Of a stretch of DNA of 64,000 bases, positions 1 through 13,315 are shown piece after piece. Made by a program: the position numbers and the translations under genes. The stretch comes from Zanthoxylum bungeanum (taxonomy: Eukaryota; Streptophyta; Magnoliopsida; Sapindales; Rutaceae), in the NCBI GenBank assembly GCA_019454045.1, contig SKCR01035582.1, forward strand, positions 1 through 64,000, in the 5' to 3' direction. Each line of letters begins with the position of its first letter. Position 1 is the first letter of the stretch. Under the pieces are notes generated by a model. That model saw nothing but the letters and a program-made list of their open reading frames with translations, searched no databases and was not told where the DNA came from.

Positions 1-18
1 CTTCTTTGTGAAATGCAG

Positions 19-2975
19 CCTCTCAGAATACTGGAGTGTTAGATTTAAGTGTAAAAATCGGTTCTCTAGTTTCAAAGTTGAGACTTGACCCAAAGAAGGA
101 TAGTGATTTTGTTCCGTTACCTGCTCCACTTCTCCGCAAATATATTGCTTATGCAAGAACTTTTGCATCCCCTAGGTGATTTGGTGAAATCTCTACATGT
201 ATTCTCTGCCCTCAAACTTATTGAAATATTTCCAAATTAGATTTCTATTTATCTATATTTGAATCAGGATGACCAAACCGGCAGCTGAAATCCTACAGAA
301 GTTTTACTTAAAACTGAGAGACCATAATACATCAGCTGATGGTACACCTATAACAGCTAGGCAGCTCGAGAGTTTGGTGAGACTAGCAGAAGCCCGGGCA
401 AAGCTAGATTTGAGAGAAGAAATAACAGCTCAAGATGCTTTAGTAAGTTATCTGACTAGGAAATGATCTGTCAACATTTGTTCTAGCTGAATTGACCATT
501 TTTTTTAAAGATGAAATTAATTCATACATAAAACACCACAAGAATGTAATTACATGACCATATCAGCTCAAATACAAATACGGTCTGTTATTGTGGGGCA
601 CGATAGCATGACATGGCCCATATGTGGGCCGTGCTGGGCTAAGATTTTTAATCCTCAGAGCTTTGCCGTGCCAAGGCACGACATGGGTTGTGCTTTGGCC
701 CGGCGCGAAAATAGGCCTGCCTGCCCACCAACAATAATTTATAATTTAAATTTTATATTTCAATTTCAGATTTATTTTTTTAAATTCATTAACTCATTTT
801 TTAGTTGATTTTAAATCTTAAATGTTAAAAGTTAAAACTAACTAAATCATTATTAACAATATAATAGATAATTAATAAAAATATTTATCAATTAAAAATA
901 ATATTATTTGAAAGAGAAATAAAATATAATTTATTTATATGAAAGCCCATGGATTGACCCAGACACAGCCCACAACCCATGTGGGCCGTGCTTATAGTGC
1001 TGGGCCTTCTATTTTATTGATGAGCTTGACACGACATGACCCATTAATTAAATTAAAAGGGTCGTACCGTGCCGGCCCGTTAGCACAGATGAGCCTTATC
1101 TTAATGGGTTGTGCCGTGCCGGGTTGGCCCATTGGCTATCTTTACCCATAACTAGCAGAGATACATATTAACACCTAAAACTACTTATATACAGGAACAA
1201 TTACTAAACTGGTTCGGCCTCCCCACCTCAGTCTCAGCGTAATATCGTTGAATACATATTTCTTACTAAAAGTGAAATAACATAATACATATATTGAACA
1301 TAAAACCTTTATAATAATATAAAATCAATCTGATACAGGAAAAACAATAAATCTTAATGATTGTACAGACTTCCCGGGAAGCATCGTAGAGAGAGAGTTT
1401 TGTGAGACTCGAGGAGCCAATGTCGAGGAGCCAATGTGTGTGAAGATAATTTGTTGAATGATCATTTGAATGTATTTTCTCTTAATTTAAATATGTGGGT
1501 TGAAATCTAAATTAGCCTGTTATTGGTAACACTGAAGTATTATATGGACCATTAAAATATCAGAATATCCAATAAACATAGAATCTTCCATATCAAAATA
1601 AAAAAATAAGCTGAAAGCTCCTTAAAACAAAATAGATTTACCATGAAATTGAGCCATTTAGGTAATATTGAGTTTATAAATTACCCATGTTTTTAGAACC
1701 GGATTGGTTCAGCCAGTCTGACAAAAAAAAAAACCGGTCCAAATTTTTATTTTTTTTAAAAAAATTAAATAAAATTATTTATTATGTAAGACGGTTTTGT
1801 TGGTTTTTTGTACATGATTCAACCGGTCGAACCGTGCCATTAAACCTTTTACATCACCGGTTTGATCCCTAGTCCGATTATGAAAACATTGCAAATTACT
1901 AAAAAGGTTAAATAAACTGATTTTGTTATGCATTTTTAGGTGGGATGCAATTCTAGAATAAGTTTGAGAACTGCAATCTTACTTGAAATCTGCGGATAAT
2001 AAGTACTAGCCATTTGAAGCCTCCTCTCTAAACAATTTACATACCTGGAATTTCATCAAGTATGAAAAACAAGCTTTTGACCAATCTATTATATGAGTGT
2101 CTATTTTGCAGGATGTGGTCGAAATAATGAGAGAATCCCTGTATGATAAGTATGTGGATGAGCATGGTTTTGTGGATTTTGGTCGAAGTGGGGGAATGAG
2201 TCGACAGAAAGAAGCAAAACGGTTTTTAAGTGCCCTTAATAAGCAATCAGAGTTGCAGCAGAAAGATATATTTTCTATTTCTGTATGCACCCATTCTTTA
2301 TCTGGTGTTTCTAGCAATAGGTTTGCCTCACCAACATGAAGTCATCGATGAAGTTACTTGTTTTATGGCAGGAAATATACAGTTTGGCAGATAGGATTGG
2401 CCTAAGAGTTCCTGATATCGATACATTTGTAGAGAACTTGAACACTGCTGGTTTTCTACTCAAGAAGGGGCCAAAGACATATCAGGTACTGTAATATTGT
2501 TGTCTCTGCAGCTCCTGACAAACAACTAGAGACATTCCATCAAAGAATGGATACAAATATATACATCAATAAAATAATAAAGAAAATATTTTGAATCTAA
2601 GCCACACGAAAGTAAGATCCTTAATGGTAGCATTTTCCCGAGTTGTATCTTATTTTTTCCTTATCTATCTTTATGAGAAAATGGATATCTCTCGAAAATA
2701 TTTTTAGTCATATTCCTTTAGTAACTTTAGTTTTGTTTGGCACCTTTGGCAACCTACTAATTTGCTTAGTTATGTCCCATATTCCTTGATGTTCATGAAT
2801 ATTGATCGTCAAAAGCATGTTTTAGCTTAGTTTCAAACTGCTAATTATGGAGTTTGTTCATCGTTAGTGCACAGATGTGTAAGTTTCCAATAATATTACA
2901 CCATAATCGTTGGGATATCTTGAGGTCTTGCAACGACTGTGTATTCTCATGCAGGTGCTGTCATCATCTTGTTAA
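19..2975 (+). CDS. MCM8: MCM8 minichromosome-maintenance helicase, C-terminal exons (5' part outside window)
   Basis: MCM8 is a hexameric AAA+ DNA helicase that works with MCM9 in homologous recombination and meiotic double-strand-break repair. Only the 3' exons are here. My model is 19-175, 268-442, 2112-2282, 2372-2485 and 2955-2975, each with AG/GT borders and matching phases. Exon 1 reads [11 protein letters not shown]...[15 protein letters not shown]. The next encodes [16 protein letters not shown] and PITTRQLESL-like [18 protein letters not shown], the conserved MCM arginine-finger/sensor-2 region. The last exons give the winged-helix tail, [16 protein letters not shown] and [11 protein letters not shown]. 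The end is uncertain. Using the donor at 2486 and the acceptor at 2954 gives YQVLSSSC then stop. Without that splice, translation ends at TAA 2492-2494 after YQVL. The 1669-bp third intron carries a transposon. The gene converges with UPL4. Family identity is very likely; the exact terminus is moderate. Confidence 0.88.
560..1150. mobile_element. Probable non-autonomous hAT-like (MITE) insertion in MCM8 intron
   Basis: Both flanks of this stretch carry clustered GGGCCGTGC, GGCACGACA, GTGCCGTGCCGGG and GGCCCG words, partly as reverse complements of each other, around a very AT-rich core at about 735-935. This composition is common in subterminal repeats of plant hAT-type non-autonomous elements. 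I could not define exact terminal inverted repeats or an 8-bp target duplication, so the borders are approximate and the class is an inference. The short ORFs inside show no recognisable protein. Confidence 0.4.
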
Positions 2976-4436
2976 GGGAATCAATCATCCAGGTGAAGAT
3001 GCTAAAGTTAAGCAGCATTAGACAGCAGGTGAACAGTGAACTTATGTTTATCTATATCTGTCATTCTGAAGTTTTAATACAATTCTTCGGATGCATAATT
3101 CACCCTCTACCAAAACATGCATGTGCTGATTAATTTCTATGCCATGCACATATATAACAAGATTGGATGAAGAAAAACACTTGGGGTGGTAAAACTGTTC
3201 CGAGAAATTTTAATTTGTTGATGCTTATCTTTTATAAGAATTAATTTTCCATACAAACATGAGTAGATGTAATTCTTTTCAAGTCGATGAAAATTCTCAC
3301 GTTGCCCCAAGAAAAAAGGCATGATTCTGCTCTCCTTGGAAGATCTATAAGATAACAATCATTGCGTGTTCATTTGACGGATTGAGTAGGGTCAGTTTTT
3401 TTTTTAATCAAAATTTAAAAATAGTAACTGTCAAAATATTAAAATTATAGGGATGAATCTATAAGTAGTTTATTTTAATGGTAAAACTCAGGTGGGATCG
3501 GGTCAAATTTAAGACGCGGCTTGTCATACACATCGAGGTTACGGAAATAATTTTAAAATTTACAAACTTGGTGATTTCGAACCCCCACTAACACAAACAA
3601 TTTCTTTGCACATTCACATTACAGAAGTGTTCCGAGTTTACAACACCATAGATACATTAAGACCCAATCCAAGTAATTGTATGTATTAATGTATGTACTT
3701 GTTTAGTACTAAATTCCTCTCCCCATAGTAAGAAATGGGAAAAACCAACCAAGCCGCTCTCTTCCTCTCTCCTGCCATGTGAGGCAGCTGTTGCTTGCTT
3801 GTAAACATCTGTAAATACATTTCCACATAGGTTTTATTATTTTTATTGTTATTATTATATTATTATAAATTTTGAAATTATTATTATTATAAAATAAATT
3901 TCGAAAGATGACAAATTTAAAAAAAAATTGAGATATAGAAATGAAGTTAGGAAAAAACAACTAAAAAGTTTTTATGTGCTCTTTGTTAAAGTGGAGAAAA
4001 AATTTTACATTTTCAAAAATATTTTTGGGGTTCATCTACTGAACGTGTAATTTGTGTTTTCTGAATTAAAAAAAAAAACATTAAACGAAATTTAAAAACG
4101 ATACCAAAAGGCCCACTATTTTTCATGTATTCTAATGTCAGGTTAATGCCTAAACCTTTATGAACCGAGGAAGGATCGCAATTAAAAACACGTCTATTAG
4201 AAAATGCAGATTTTTACACCCCTTGAACACTCGAACATGACATTCATCTAGTGTTCAGGTCTCTAACAGTTTCTCCTATCCACGCTGTATCAAGAAGAAA
4301 ATAAAACGATTTTTATATAAATAGGAAACATAAAATGAAAATGAAAACAAAAAATCTATTATATGTTTTAATAACCATAAACAAAGGAGTAAGCTGCATC
4401 GCAGGTAAAAACAAGAACTAAAATCTATGAGAACTC
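2976..4436. other. MCM8-UPL4 convergent intergenic region
   Basis: This is AT-rich sequence between the two convergent genes, presumably including both 3' UTRs. Short ORFs show no recognisable domain and no codon-like pattern. No RNA gene was seen. Confidence 0.5.
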
Positions 4437-4461
4437 TTTTTTTTTTTTTTTTTTTTTTTTT
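4437..4461. repeat. Poly(T) tract near UPL4 3' end
   Basis: An uninterrupted run of about 25 T lies some 290 bp beyond the UPL4 stop codon. On the gene's strand it is a poly(A) run, either a simple repeat or the tail of an old retroposed insertion. Confidence 0.8.
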
Positions 4462-4753
4462 GGGTACATGAAATCTGAGAACTGCTACCCCATCTATCTG
4501 ATATCAACTGTTTGCTTCCTGTACAGCATATCCAGACTTGAACCACCAAATCAAATTCTTGAACTTCCACTTATATACAAAATCCCCCATGCAAAACAAG
4601 TTAGTGAAGAGCTTCCTTTTGCTTAGCGACAATCAGCTCCCTTTGCAACCATCAAAAATCACCGCTATCATCATTTCCTATTCTCTATACCACCATAACA
4701 CCTATTCTATTAGTTATGAATTCACATTTTATGTACCTGTGAAATGTGAATGG

Positions 4754-7700
4754 CTATGAGAGGTGGAAGGAGCCTTGTCCCTCGGCTATGGCATACAAGA
4801 GTTTCTCTTTCATCCTCTCCTGCAAAAAATAACATCATCAAAATTGGTATATTTTTTACCCATGGGATATTCTTCAATATAAATCAAATGTATGTAGAAA
4901 GGTAAGAGTGGTTACTTTTGACGAATAAGGTGGCAACTTAAGATAATTGGCACATGTCATCACACTTGGTAAATCTGCATCGGCACAGTTGCTAGAGTGC
5001 TGCAGAAATTTAAAAATAAAAATGAATATTAAATTAAAATTAAAAAAAATAGCTAAAATTATGTTCAAAACATGTGGAGGAATATAAGGTATTTACTGGT
5101 TCAGACCTTTCGAACTATTGTCAATTTTGGATTTAGCGATGCCAAACCTCCCGGAGGAAGCCTAGGTGCACCCGTCACAAACTGTAGAAATGCCCGTCTC
5201 TGTTCATAGTCAAACTCCCGTATGATTTCTAATAACTGACATTCAGAAGAGTAGGAGGGAAGACAGAGATATCTTTAGATTAAAAGTTTAAAAACAAAAA
5301 GACGACGCAGCGCACGAGGCTTCCCATACTGGGCTAAAAGTTAAAAACAAAAACACACAAAAAAGGCATCACTCACATTCACAATGGGAGGACTGCTAGC
5401 TGTGTATCCGTGATCAAACTTGATATGATCCAAAAGCTCATTAAACTGCTAGAAAACAATACTACAACTTAGTACTGGCAGTCTGTTACTTCCACATGTA
5501 TGATGGATTAACTAATAATAGATATACATACAGCCAAAAAGTCATGTTCTCCGCAGAATAAACGTTCAAGTTCCTCTTCAGTGAAAATCTTAAGATGTTC
5601 AATAGGGAAAACCTGCAGAACCAAGATAAAAATAAAAAAATATACTATCAATCGCAAAACAAAACAGTAATCGAAAAATATATGAAGTTAAAACTAATAT
5701 TAGTTCAATCAATGAAAGCTTATGTCAATCTTGGAAGCGGCATTTCGACATATAAATCCAAATCCTAAATAGTCCTAGATAAGAAATTCCTTAGGGAAAA
5801 CCTTCAAGGAAGAATTCTTCTAGTGCTTTTGCAGAAAGAATAGAATGCTCAATTAAGCATCTCCACTTTAATGATATTATCTCATATTTTCTCCCCCGCC
5901 ATAGCACCCAAATAAACACTAGTTAAGTGGTGTACTCAAGACAGAAACAAGTTAGGCATGGAAAATTGGATATGATTTTGAAAGCACAGAAAAGTTGGAG
6001 CAATTCTAGACATAACAAATTACAGTTTGTAAACTCTATAGATGCTTCAGGCTGAAAAGCAATCAACTTACCTAATTCTAAATCAAGCCACCTTATGAAC
6101 GGGAACGGGAGCATTATCATAAAATAGAGGATTTTTTTTTAGGTCTACAACACTCAAAAGCTAGATAATGATGCAGTAACAAATAAAATGACAATTTTTC
6201 ATGATTACAAAGTTTAAGAAAAGAACGACATGCAAATAACATTTTATGGGCACAATAATGCATGAGCATAAACACACATACACAGCCAACTTCCATCACT
6301 GTTTCTTTACTGGTGAAATTCTAATTTTTCTCAGGAAATTGGCAAACATGTTCTCCCACACTGTTAGGGTAACAGCACATTGGAGAAGAAAGTACGATGC
6401 CACGATGACCTTTTTCGTTTTTCATTTTTCAGAGGATCAAGGTCATCAATTATTTCATTTTAAAATGAATAAGTGTGAAATGTCACATACTTGACAAAAT
6501 CCAGATTTGAAAGCTTCCACTTGTCTGAATATTCCAGTATGTATTGTAGCGTCCACGACAAGTTCTGCATAATCTTCCAAGTTATTCATATTCACCTGGG
6601 AAGTTGATGTCAATAAATTCAGTTGAGTTTGCAATATATGAACAGATAGAGAGCTATGGAAAAGCAAATGAAATTACAGTGAAGGATTCCCTACCATTTT
6701 ATGATCAGGCCCAAAAGTAAGGACATAATCGGGATATCCAGGGAGTGTAAAGTCGAGACAAAGATCCTCAACTCTGGTATTTCGAAAGCATGATTCAAGG
6801 CCAAACGTTGAACTTTCTCTACAGGTTGATTCCAAATGTTTTTTTCTATTAACAATAGCCTGAAACTCCAGCAGTGTCCTACCAAGCTCAGGGTCAAATG
6901 ATTGGATGTCATACAAATTAAGTTCCTGTAACAAGAGAGTTCACCTAAGTAGTAACTCAACTAACATCAAAATCCAATTTTCAAGTAAATAGTACTTGAA
7001 ATCTGAGACAGAAAAAGTACCTTTCCAAGAATAAGCTTATAAAAGGCTTTGGAAAAAGGCAGATCCAAGACCCTTCCATCTTGAAGAGCCTTTGCTATAA
7101 CTTGACCCAAAAGGACAAATTTTTTTGATACATCAGAGAACTGTATCCCATATGACGTATCTACGGCAGATGACCATGGACGGGGAAACAGACCAAGAGG
7201 AGACATCACAATTTCAAAATCCTCAACCTGCATGCTTTTCCTGGTGGTTAATGAACTATGATCGTCTCTCCACATGCCCAAGCCAGACTTCTGAAACTCA
7301 TGACTGACCAGAGTATAGAACTCCAAAGTAGGACCAAGACCAGTACCAACTTCTTCATCATATTCCACTTCGAGAAGTGTTCTATTACGGGCATGCTGGT
7401 CCATCATTTGTGCAGCAGACTCCAGAATCTGGTTCCTGTAAACTAAAAACTTCTTCCGGGGCAGGCCAACGGCAGCTGAACGCCTGTTGCTAGGCACACC
7501 TGAGTTACGATTTAGATGAGGCGGAAGTGGTCGTGGAGCAAATGCTGCTAAATGAAAATACTTGCATCTTGCCTCAAAACTAAATAAGAAAGGGCACGAA
7601 GCCATTAACTGATTACACCATGACGGCATACCACCAGTTGAAACAGCTGCACTATCCCGCATCTGCTGTTCTAGTTTTTCAGTCAACTTACTATTCACAA

Positions 7701-10700
7701 ACTCACTCTGTCGCAGCGAACGAACTGCTACCTTCAAGTCATCCAAGTTATCAAATCTACCTTCAGCATATGCAAGTATTCTCTCATGAGATATCAAATG
7801 ATAAGTTAACCTGTTCACGCCTTCCAAACTTTTAAGTAGAAACAATATATCATACATAAGATTTGACTTATCCAAGTCAAAGGCCAGCTGACAAGCAAAC
7901 ATGCTGGATAAAAATGAAGCACAATGCAAATGTGCCTCATCTCTATCTGATAAAGAGGACATTTCAAGTAAATGGAGACATTTTTTAGGATCGCTGCATT
8001 TAGATTCCACAGCTCTTCTATAAGTTATTGTGTACACTTGACTCCACAATTTTGCTCCAGCAATGACTTCACCATCTGCTTTTATCTGCTGTTGAAGAAT
8101 TGCCTGATACAATGTTAATTTCTGGTCCAACTTTTGCCCTTCTAGGTCCAATGTAAGTTTAGATGAAGTATGTTTGATCTTACAATCCTGAAAAATAAAA
8201 TATAATAGCAATATAAGAGAAGGTATAAGGATTGATAAAACCGCAACAAAGTTAACAGCTTGTTCAAAATATATCACTGGCAGCTTAGCAAGGCTACAAG
8301 TAATTGAACCAATTTGACCTGACCCAAAATATTATATGCTAAGACAGTTCTCCAGGAAAGATATATTTCATAACTTGTAACATATGTGATGCCCAAAAAA
8401 ATTCTCAAACCCTCCAAGGTAGACAATGCAGAAAAGGACAGATTACAAATCTCTAAGTTAGTAAACCACGTAAGACCCACCTGCATCTTAGGAAGACCAG
8501 AGGCAGCGGACATGATATCATGCTTCACAGGAGTTAAACCAGAGGACATGCTCTCAAGCTCCATAGATTCTGAACTTTCTCCATGGATATTAGCATCCGA
8601 TGACAAATTAAGAGGTTGGCTTTTCATTTGATCCATTAGGCAATCTGATTGTACATCTTTGGAATCTTTGATGGTAACTTTAGGCCACAGATATCCTTCA
8701 ATAGCTTCCAAAGAAGAAAAAGGATCAGCAGTCAAAAGATCTTCTGAGAAATCAGATAAGCGTGTCTCCCCATCTCCCCTCACAAAACGAACTCTGAGAC
8801 ATGGATGTGATATGCAGCGTCCATATGGAACAGTAGCATATGAACTTCTCTGCTTGAATGAATGGCTCAAAATAATAGGGAAATTTTCTAAAGACGACAA
8901 TGCACTTTGTAATTTCTGTATCAAAACTGACACCGGTGAGTCCTCAGAAAGAACGTCAGAAGAAGATAAAATTAGTCTTGCAAGCACCTCAAATCGTTTT
9001 TCTACGACATATAAATCTTTACGTGCAACTGGAAGTTCCACATTATCTCTCAGATTGAGTCCATTAGATAGATAATTAACCAACGATTTGACAATTCCAC
9101 TCTCTATGAACTCAAAAGTGGATACAGGTTCACTTCCATTAAGCTTTTCCATAAACTGATGTAATATAGAATAAAATTTCTCTTCATCCTGAGCAAGTGC
9201 TTCATTACTAGTGCACATGTTCATCAAATCACTCAAAGCAGCAGAAAAACTTCTAAGATTTTGAAGAATGTCAGTCAGTCCCTTCTCAGGGCCAAATAAT
9301 TCTGGTGAGAAGTATTTGGCTTTAATGTTCTTTGCAAGATTGAGAACGGAGTCTTTATCATGCTTGCAAGTTCGCTTTTCTAAACCTGAAGAAGACTGAC
9401 CAGTATCAAAAGTATAACATAAGCATCCCAGAACCTCGCTTCCACAAGATTTCTGACTTGTGCTGGGGCAAAGCTGGATGCCACTAAATACTGGAAACTG
9501 TGAACATTTTTCTGGCGTTAACAGTGCATCAATGGCAAAAAAGACGCCCTCTTTTACAAAACAGTTCAAGAAAGTATCAGAAAGCTTTTGCAGGATCATC
9601 TCAGCAATCTCTAGAGCTAATATGAGCAAATGATGGTCCTTTCGAGTAAACACTCCAGCCAAGAAACTGCCAAGACAACCAGAGAACTCCATTAGCAGGC
9701 GAAAAATACTCAATACATTAATGACAAGCAAGCCGGGTTCACCTTGAAATGTTGGCAGTCTTAAGCAATTCAACAAGCATATCAGATTTGCTCAAATAAA
9801 CTAACTTGTTGATTACAGACAGGCATCCATAACACATGAATATATTTGCACCAGAGTTCACCACCTGTGAGAGGAGCAGATGATTATATTACAATGGAAG
9901 GGAAAAGCAACAGAAGCTGAGCTGTACATGCCAGAAAACTAACCTGGATCAACACTGGAAGTATATCCATTCCAAACTTCTGCAGAAGATCAGGATGATC
10001 AACTAAAAACAGTTGCTTTTCAGACACAAGCTGAGCACATTGATCTCCGGCAGAAGTCGGAAGAAGCTCATTTAACAACTTCAAAACTTCATGTACCTGG
10101 GAAGAAAACAGAGCAATATTGATACTGATCCTTTTAATGGTATTAAACCTATAATTAAATTTACAAACATAATCGGCAAATGAGTAGAAACTAGAAAATT
10201 AAAAGGGAAAAAATTTCTAACCAAGTAGAAAACTGTATTGTAATCAGGATATGTGAACTTAGACTGCGAAACTAAGGATGAGCTCAAAACCCACCTCACA
10301 CATTGTAATCCCCAGACAAAAGCACTGAAAATCGAATGCAAATATTGAAATGCATACTACATCATGGGTCTATTCTACCTTCTTATTTATTTATTTCTCT
10401 TTTTGCTACTGAATATAAAAAAGATGGCAATCTCAAGTGATAGGAGCTATCAATTACAATGTCCTGTGCTGGTATAAATGCATATCAAGCATATATATTA
10501 AAAAAAAGTTTCAACCAGAAAGAATTGCCATTAGAGCAAATAAATAGGAAAGTTTTAAGATTCAAACCTGATTGCAATGACCATCAACCAAATGTGGAAA
10601 AGAAATTCCATGTGAGAGGTCATAAGTTGATAAAATATCCTTCATAATGCTCCCAATATTAAGCTCGTATAATGTCCTGAAAGCTACAATTGAGCCAGAA

Positions 10701-12181
10701 GAAATTTTGACAAGTAACTGGATCAAACCCTGCCAACCAAAATTGAGAAGCGTTAATAATTCAAGCATAGGACCTAAAGAGAAAAAGAAAGTTAACCTTA
10801 CAAAACTACAAAGAAAAGTTTGCATACATTGTAAATTGGCTGAGATAGGGTAGTTCGGCTATTCAAGTTTAAGAGATGCATGGCCTGATTAATCAGCCCA
10901 TGCCTACAAAGTTCATCAAGCATCTCGGAAGATTGACTTAATTGCTCTGCTATTTTTATCAAACAAATGGCTACACTTTCAACCAGCTGAAAGAAATTGA
11001 AATAGGGGTTAGAAGGTCAATAAGCATCTGAACAGATTAATCTATAGAAGAAATAATAATACCAGAGATAAAAAAATACCACACAATACCTACCTGTCGG
11101 TCATCATACTGAAGAAGATTGCTCAATATGGGAACAGCCTCCATTAAATGTGAAGGACATTCTGAAGGAAGTTTCTTACATATGTTGGCAACTGTGGAAA
11201 GTGCAACTCTCTAACGCATATAAAAGGAAAGTTAAATATTAAACTTAAAGCAATTGAAACCAATTATAGAAAATCCAAATAGGAAGGCAAAGCAAGCTAA
11301 AATTAAAATCTATTTATTCTCAAATAATTGGACTTTCATATACCTGTACACTAGTCGAGAAGAAATCAATGTAAGTTAAAGCAGCCATAATAGCCCCAGC
11401 CTGTAAGCAAGCAAGTGGTTGATCCTGAGAAATTTTCTCCAATGCTTGCAAACACTAAATAAAGCAAGTTACATCCCCATTAAATTCACATCTATTAATA
11501 AATAACACAAAATGAATACTGACAAATTAATTACATAACAAAGAATACCTGCTCAGCTACATCTACGTACTCAATTTCCATTAACCTCTGACAAAGAGCA
11601 GGAATTGCATCATGTCGAACAAGCAAACTCGATGATCGTGGAAATATATCACATAAATATGTAATAGCCCTAACAGCCAATAACATTATATCAGGGTTAG
11701 CCTCATGTCTTGCCAGCTTTACAAGAACTGGCGACAAGGAGTCTGCCAACATGGTAGAAAGTGAATCCTCCATGGCGAATGACAATACTTCACAGAGCTC
11801 TGTCAGTGCAGTTAATTGCCTCGAAGGATCACCATCTTCACTTAAACCACCCAAAATACTCCTCAATTTCCCATGATCACTAGAGGATCTTCTCCTCTGT
11901 AACTCCCTAAGACCTCTGTGTCTCGGTTCTGCATCGTCAGAATCACACGAGCCATACCCAGAATCTTTTTCAGGTTCTTCCTCTGATCGGCTTGAAGCCG
12001 AAGCAGAAGATGAGGAATCCATATCATTATGATGGGTTTCAGGTGTGGAGTTTGTCGAATTCAGCTGAGTTTGGACTGATGAGTTAGAGGTACTTGGCCG
12101 AAAGTCCAATGAACTACAAGCTCTTTTATCATCCGGCAAATCAACAGCCATTTCCATGCGCTTTTGTCCACGATTTCCCAT
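4754..12181 (-). CDS. UPL4: HECT-type E3 ubiquitin-protein ligase UPL4, complete, 16 coding exons
   Basis: UPL4 is a plant HECT E3 that takes ubiquitin from an E2 onto its own cysteine and then onto substrates. Exons, in transcript order: 12181-11549, 11454-11344, 11210-11094, 10986-10828, 10729-10568, 10096-9944, 9864-9743, 9666-8481, 8187-7021, 6925-6695, 6595-6491, 5612-5532, 5445-5377, 5235-5107, 4999-4916, 4819-4754 (TAG). All have GT-AG borders and consistent phases, giving 1524 residues, close to known UPL3/UPL4 proteins (from memory of the family). Residues 1-110 are Ser/Asp/Glu-rich and begin [11 protein letters not shown]. Armadillo-like helices follow, roughly 115-520 ([23 protein letters not shown]). 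The HECT domain starts near 1125 at [13 protein letters not shown] and includes [35 protein letters not shown] and [20 protein letters not shown]. The catalytic cysteine is C1491 in [19 protein letters not shown] at 12181 is chosen because MGNRGQKR matches UPL4 N-termini; the upstream in-frame codons sit by a splice acceptor. No lesion was seen, so the gene is probably functional. Confidence 0.95.
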
Positions 12182-12960
12182 ATGACACCAACCCAATCTA
12201 TACAGTTAATCAAACCAAATTCCCATAAACATTCAATCCTATATAATCAACATCTTCCATTCATTACATAAAATACAGTCAATGATTAGCCATTTTCAGG
12301 ATTTCATACGCACAAGCCAAAGCCCAAATTCAAACAACAAAAATCACTAGCATTTAGTTCACAATTTTTTTATTTAAAAAAAAAAAACATAAATTCACTC
12401 GTGTACAGTAAAAAACTTGCCTTATAGGGCAACTAAAAACACCAAAACCTACATAATCATCAAAACCATAAGACCCTAAAGTTTTATATGAGTTATTAGA
12501 AAATACTTTTATGTCTCTTACAAGTTCCGTTCACCCCCAAAAAAAAAAAAAAAAAAAATTCATGTAACAATGAATAAACAGATTAACAATAAATAAATAA
12601 ATACGGAACATAATTTCATCAAGAAACAAACACACCAGAATCACTCTCCAAAACAACCGACAGTGAATTTTGTAACTAAAATAGGGCTTTGAGGGAATCA
12701 AAGACCTGCAATTGAATCGTGAGAGAAAAAAACAGGGCTCTTAAATTTTTTCCTATTGACGATCTCTTATAATATAATAAATTGCTCTCTTTGATCGCTA
12801 ATTATTTGTGAGAGGATTGATTTTTTTTCCCTCTTATTTGATTAAAATTAAAATTAAATTAGCGTATGTGATTGCAATTCTGATGATGATGGGTACTGTT
12901 TATACGGGATGGAAATATATGAGAGGTTTTAGTTTATTAATATATTTATTTATAATATAA
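12182..12960 (-). promoter_or_regulatory. UPL4 5' UTR, probable 5'-UTR intron, and proximal promoter
   Basis: On the minus strand a likely acceptor (CTGTATAG, about 12197-12204) lies 16 bases upstream of the UPL4 ATG. A likely donor (TTGCAG then GTCTTT) lies near 12705. This suggests a ~500-bp intron inside the 5' UTR. A/T runs fill the putative intron at about 12364-12387 and 12537-12559. The promoter would lie at about 12720-12960, AT-rich with no certain TATA box. Splice sites were judged by eye. Confidence 0.45.
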
Positions 12961-12984
12961 ATATTAAATTATTAAGCTTCTTTT

Positions 12985-13135
12985 ACTACTAGGAGGTGGG
13001 GATTCTGTGCTGCGCTGGTGTCTTCAAGGATCATCATACCGAATGAGACGTGGATTGCTTTACTGCTAGGAGGTGGGGATTCTGTGCTGCGCGGGTTTTG
13101 TGGATCTCTGATGAGACGAGGATTGCCGTGGACTG
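12985..13135. repeat. Two imperfect direct repeats, 77-bp spacing, upstream of UPL4
   Basis: TAGGAGGTGGGGATTCTGTG occurs at about 12989 and again 77 bp later at about 13066. Each is followed by a related GAATGAGACG / TGATGAGACG block. It is an old tandem duplication in the distal UPL4 promoter. It has a higher GC content than its AT-rich surroundings. Confidence 0.75.
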
Positions 13136-13315
13136 TGGTGCCTGATGTGATTTGATTAATCATGATTTGTGTATTTTGGAGGAGATGTGGGGCCTATAGG
13201 ATGAACTCTTATCATAAAAATTACTAATAAGAATGTTGACGGCTGTTTTTTGTTTCATGGATAATTCGGGAACACTCCTCGAACGAACTTCCATCAATTA
13301 TGAATTTGTTTGGTT

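Noticed and set aside
8659..9075. 138-residue plus-strand ORF
   Set aside because: It is antisense to the large UPL4 exon, whose reading frame and splice sites are clear.
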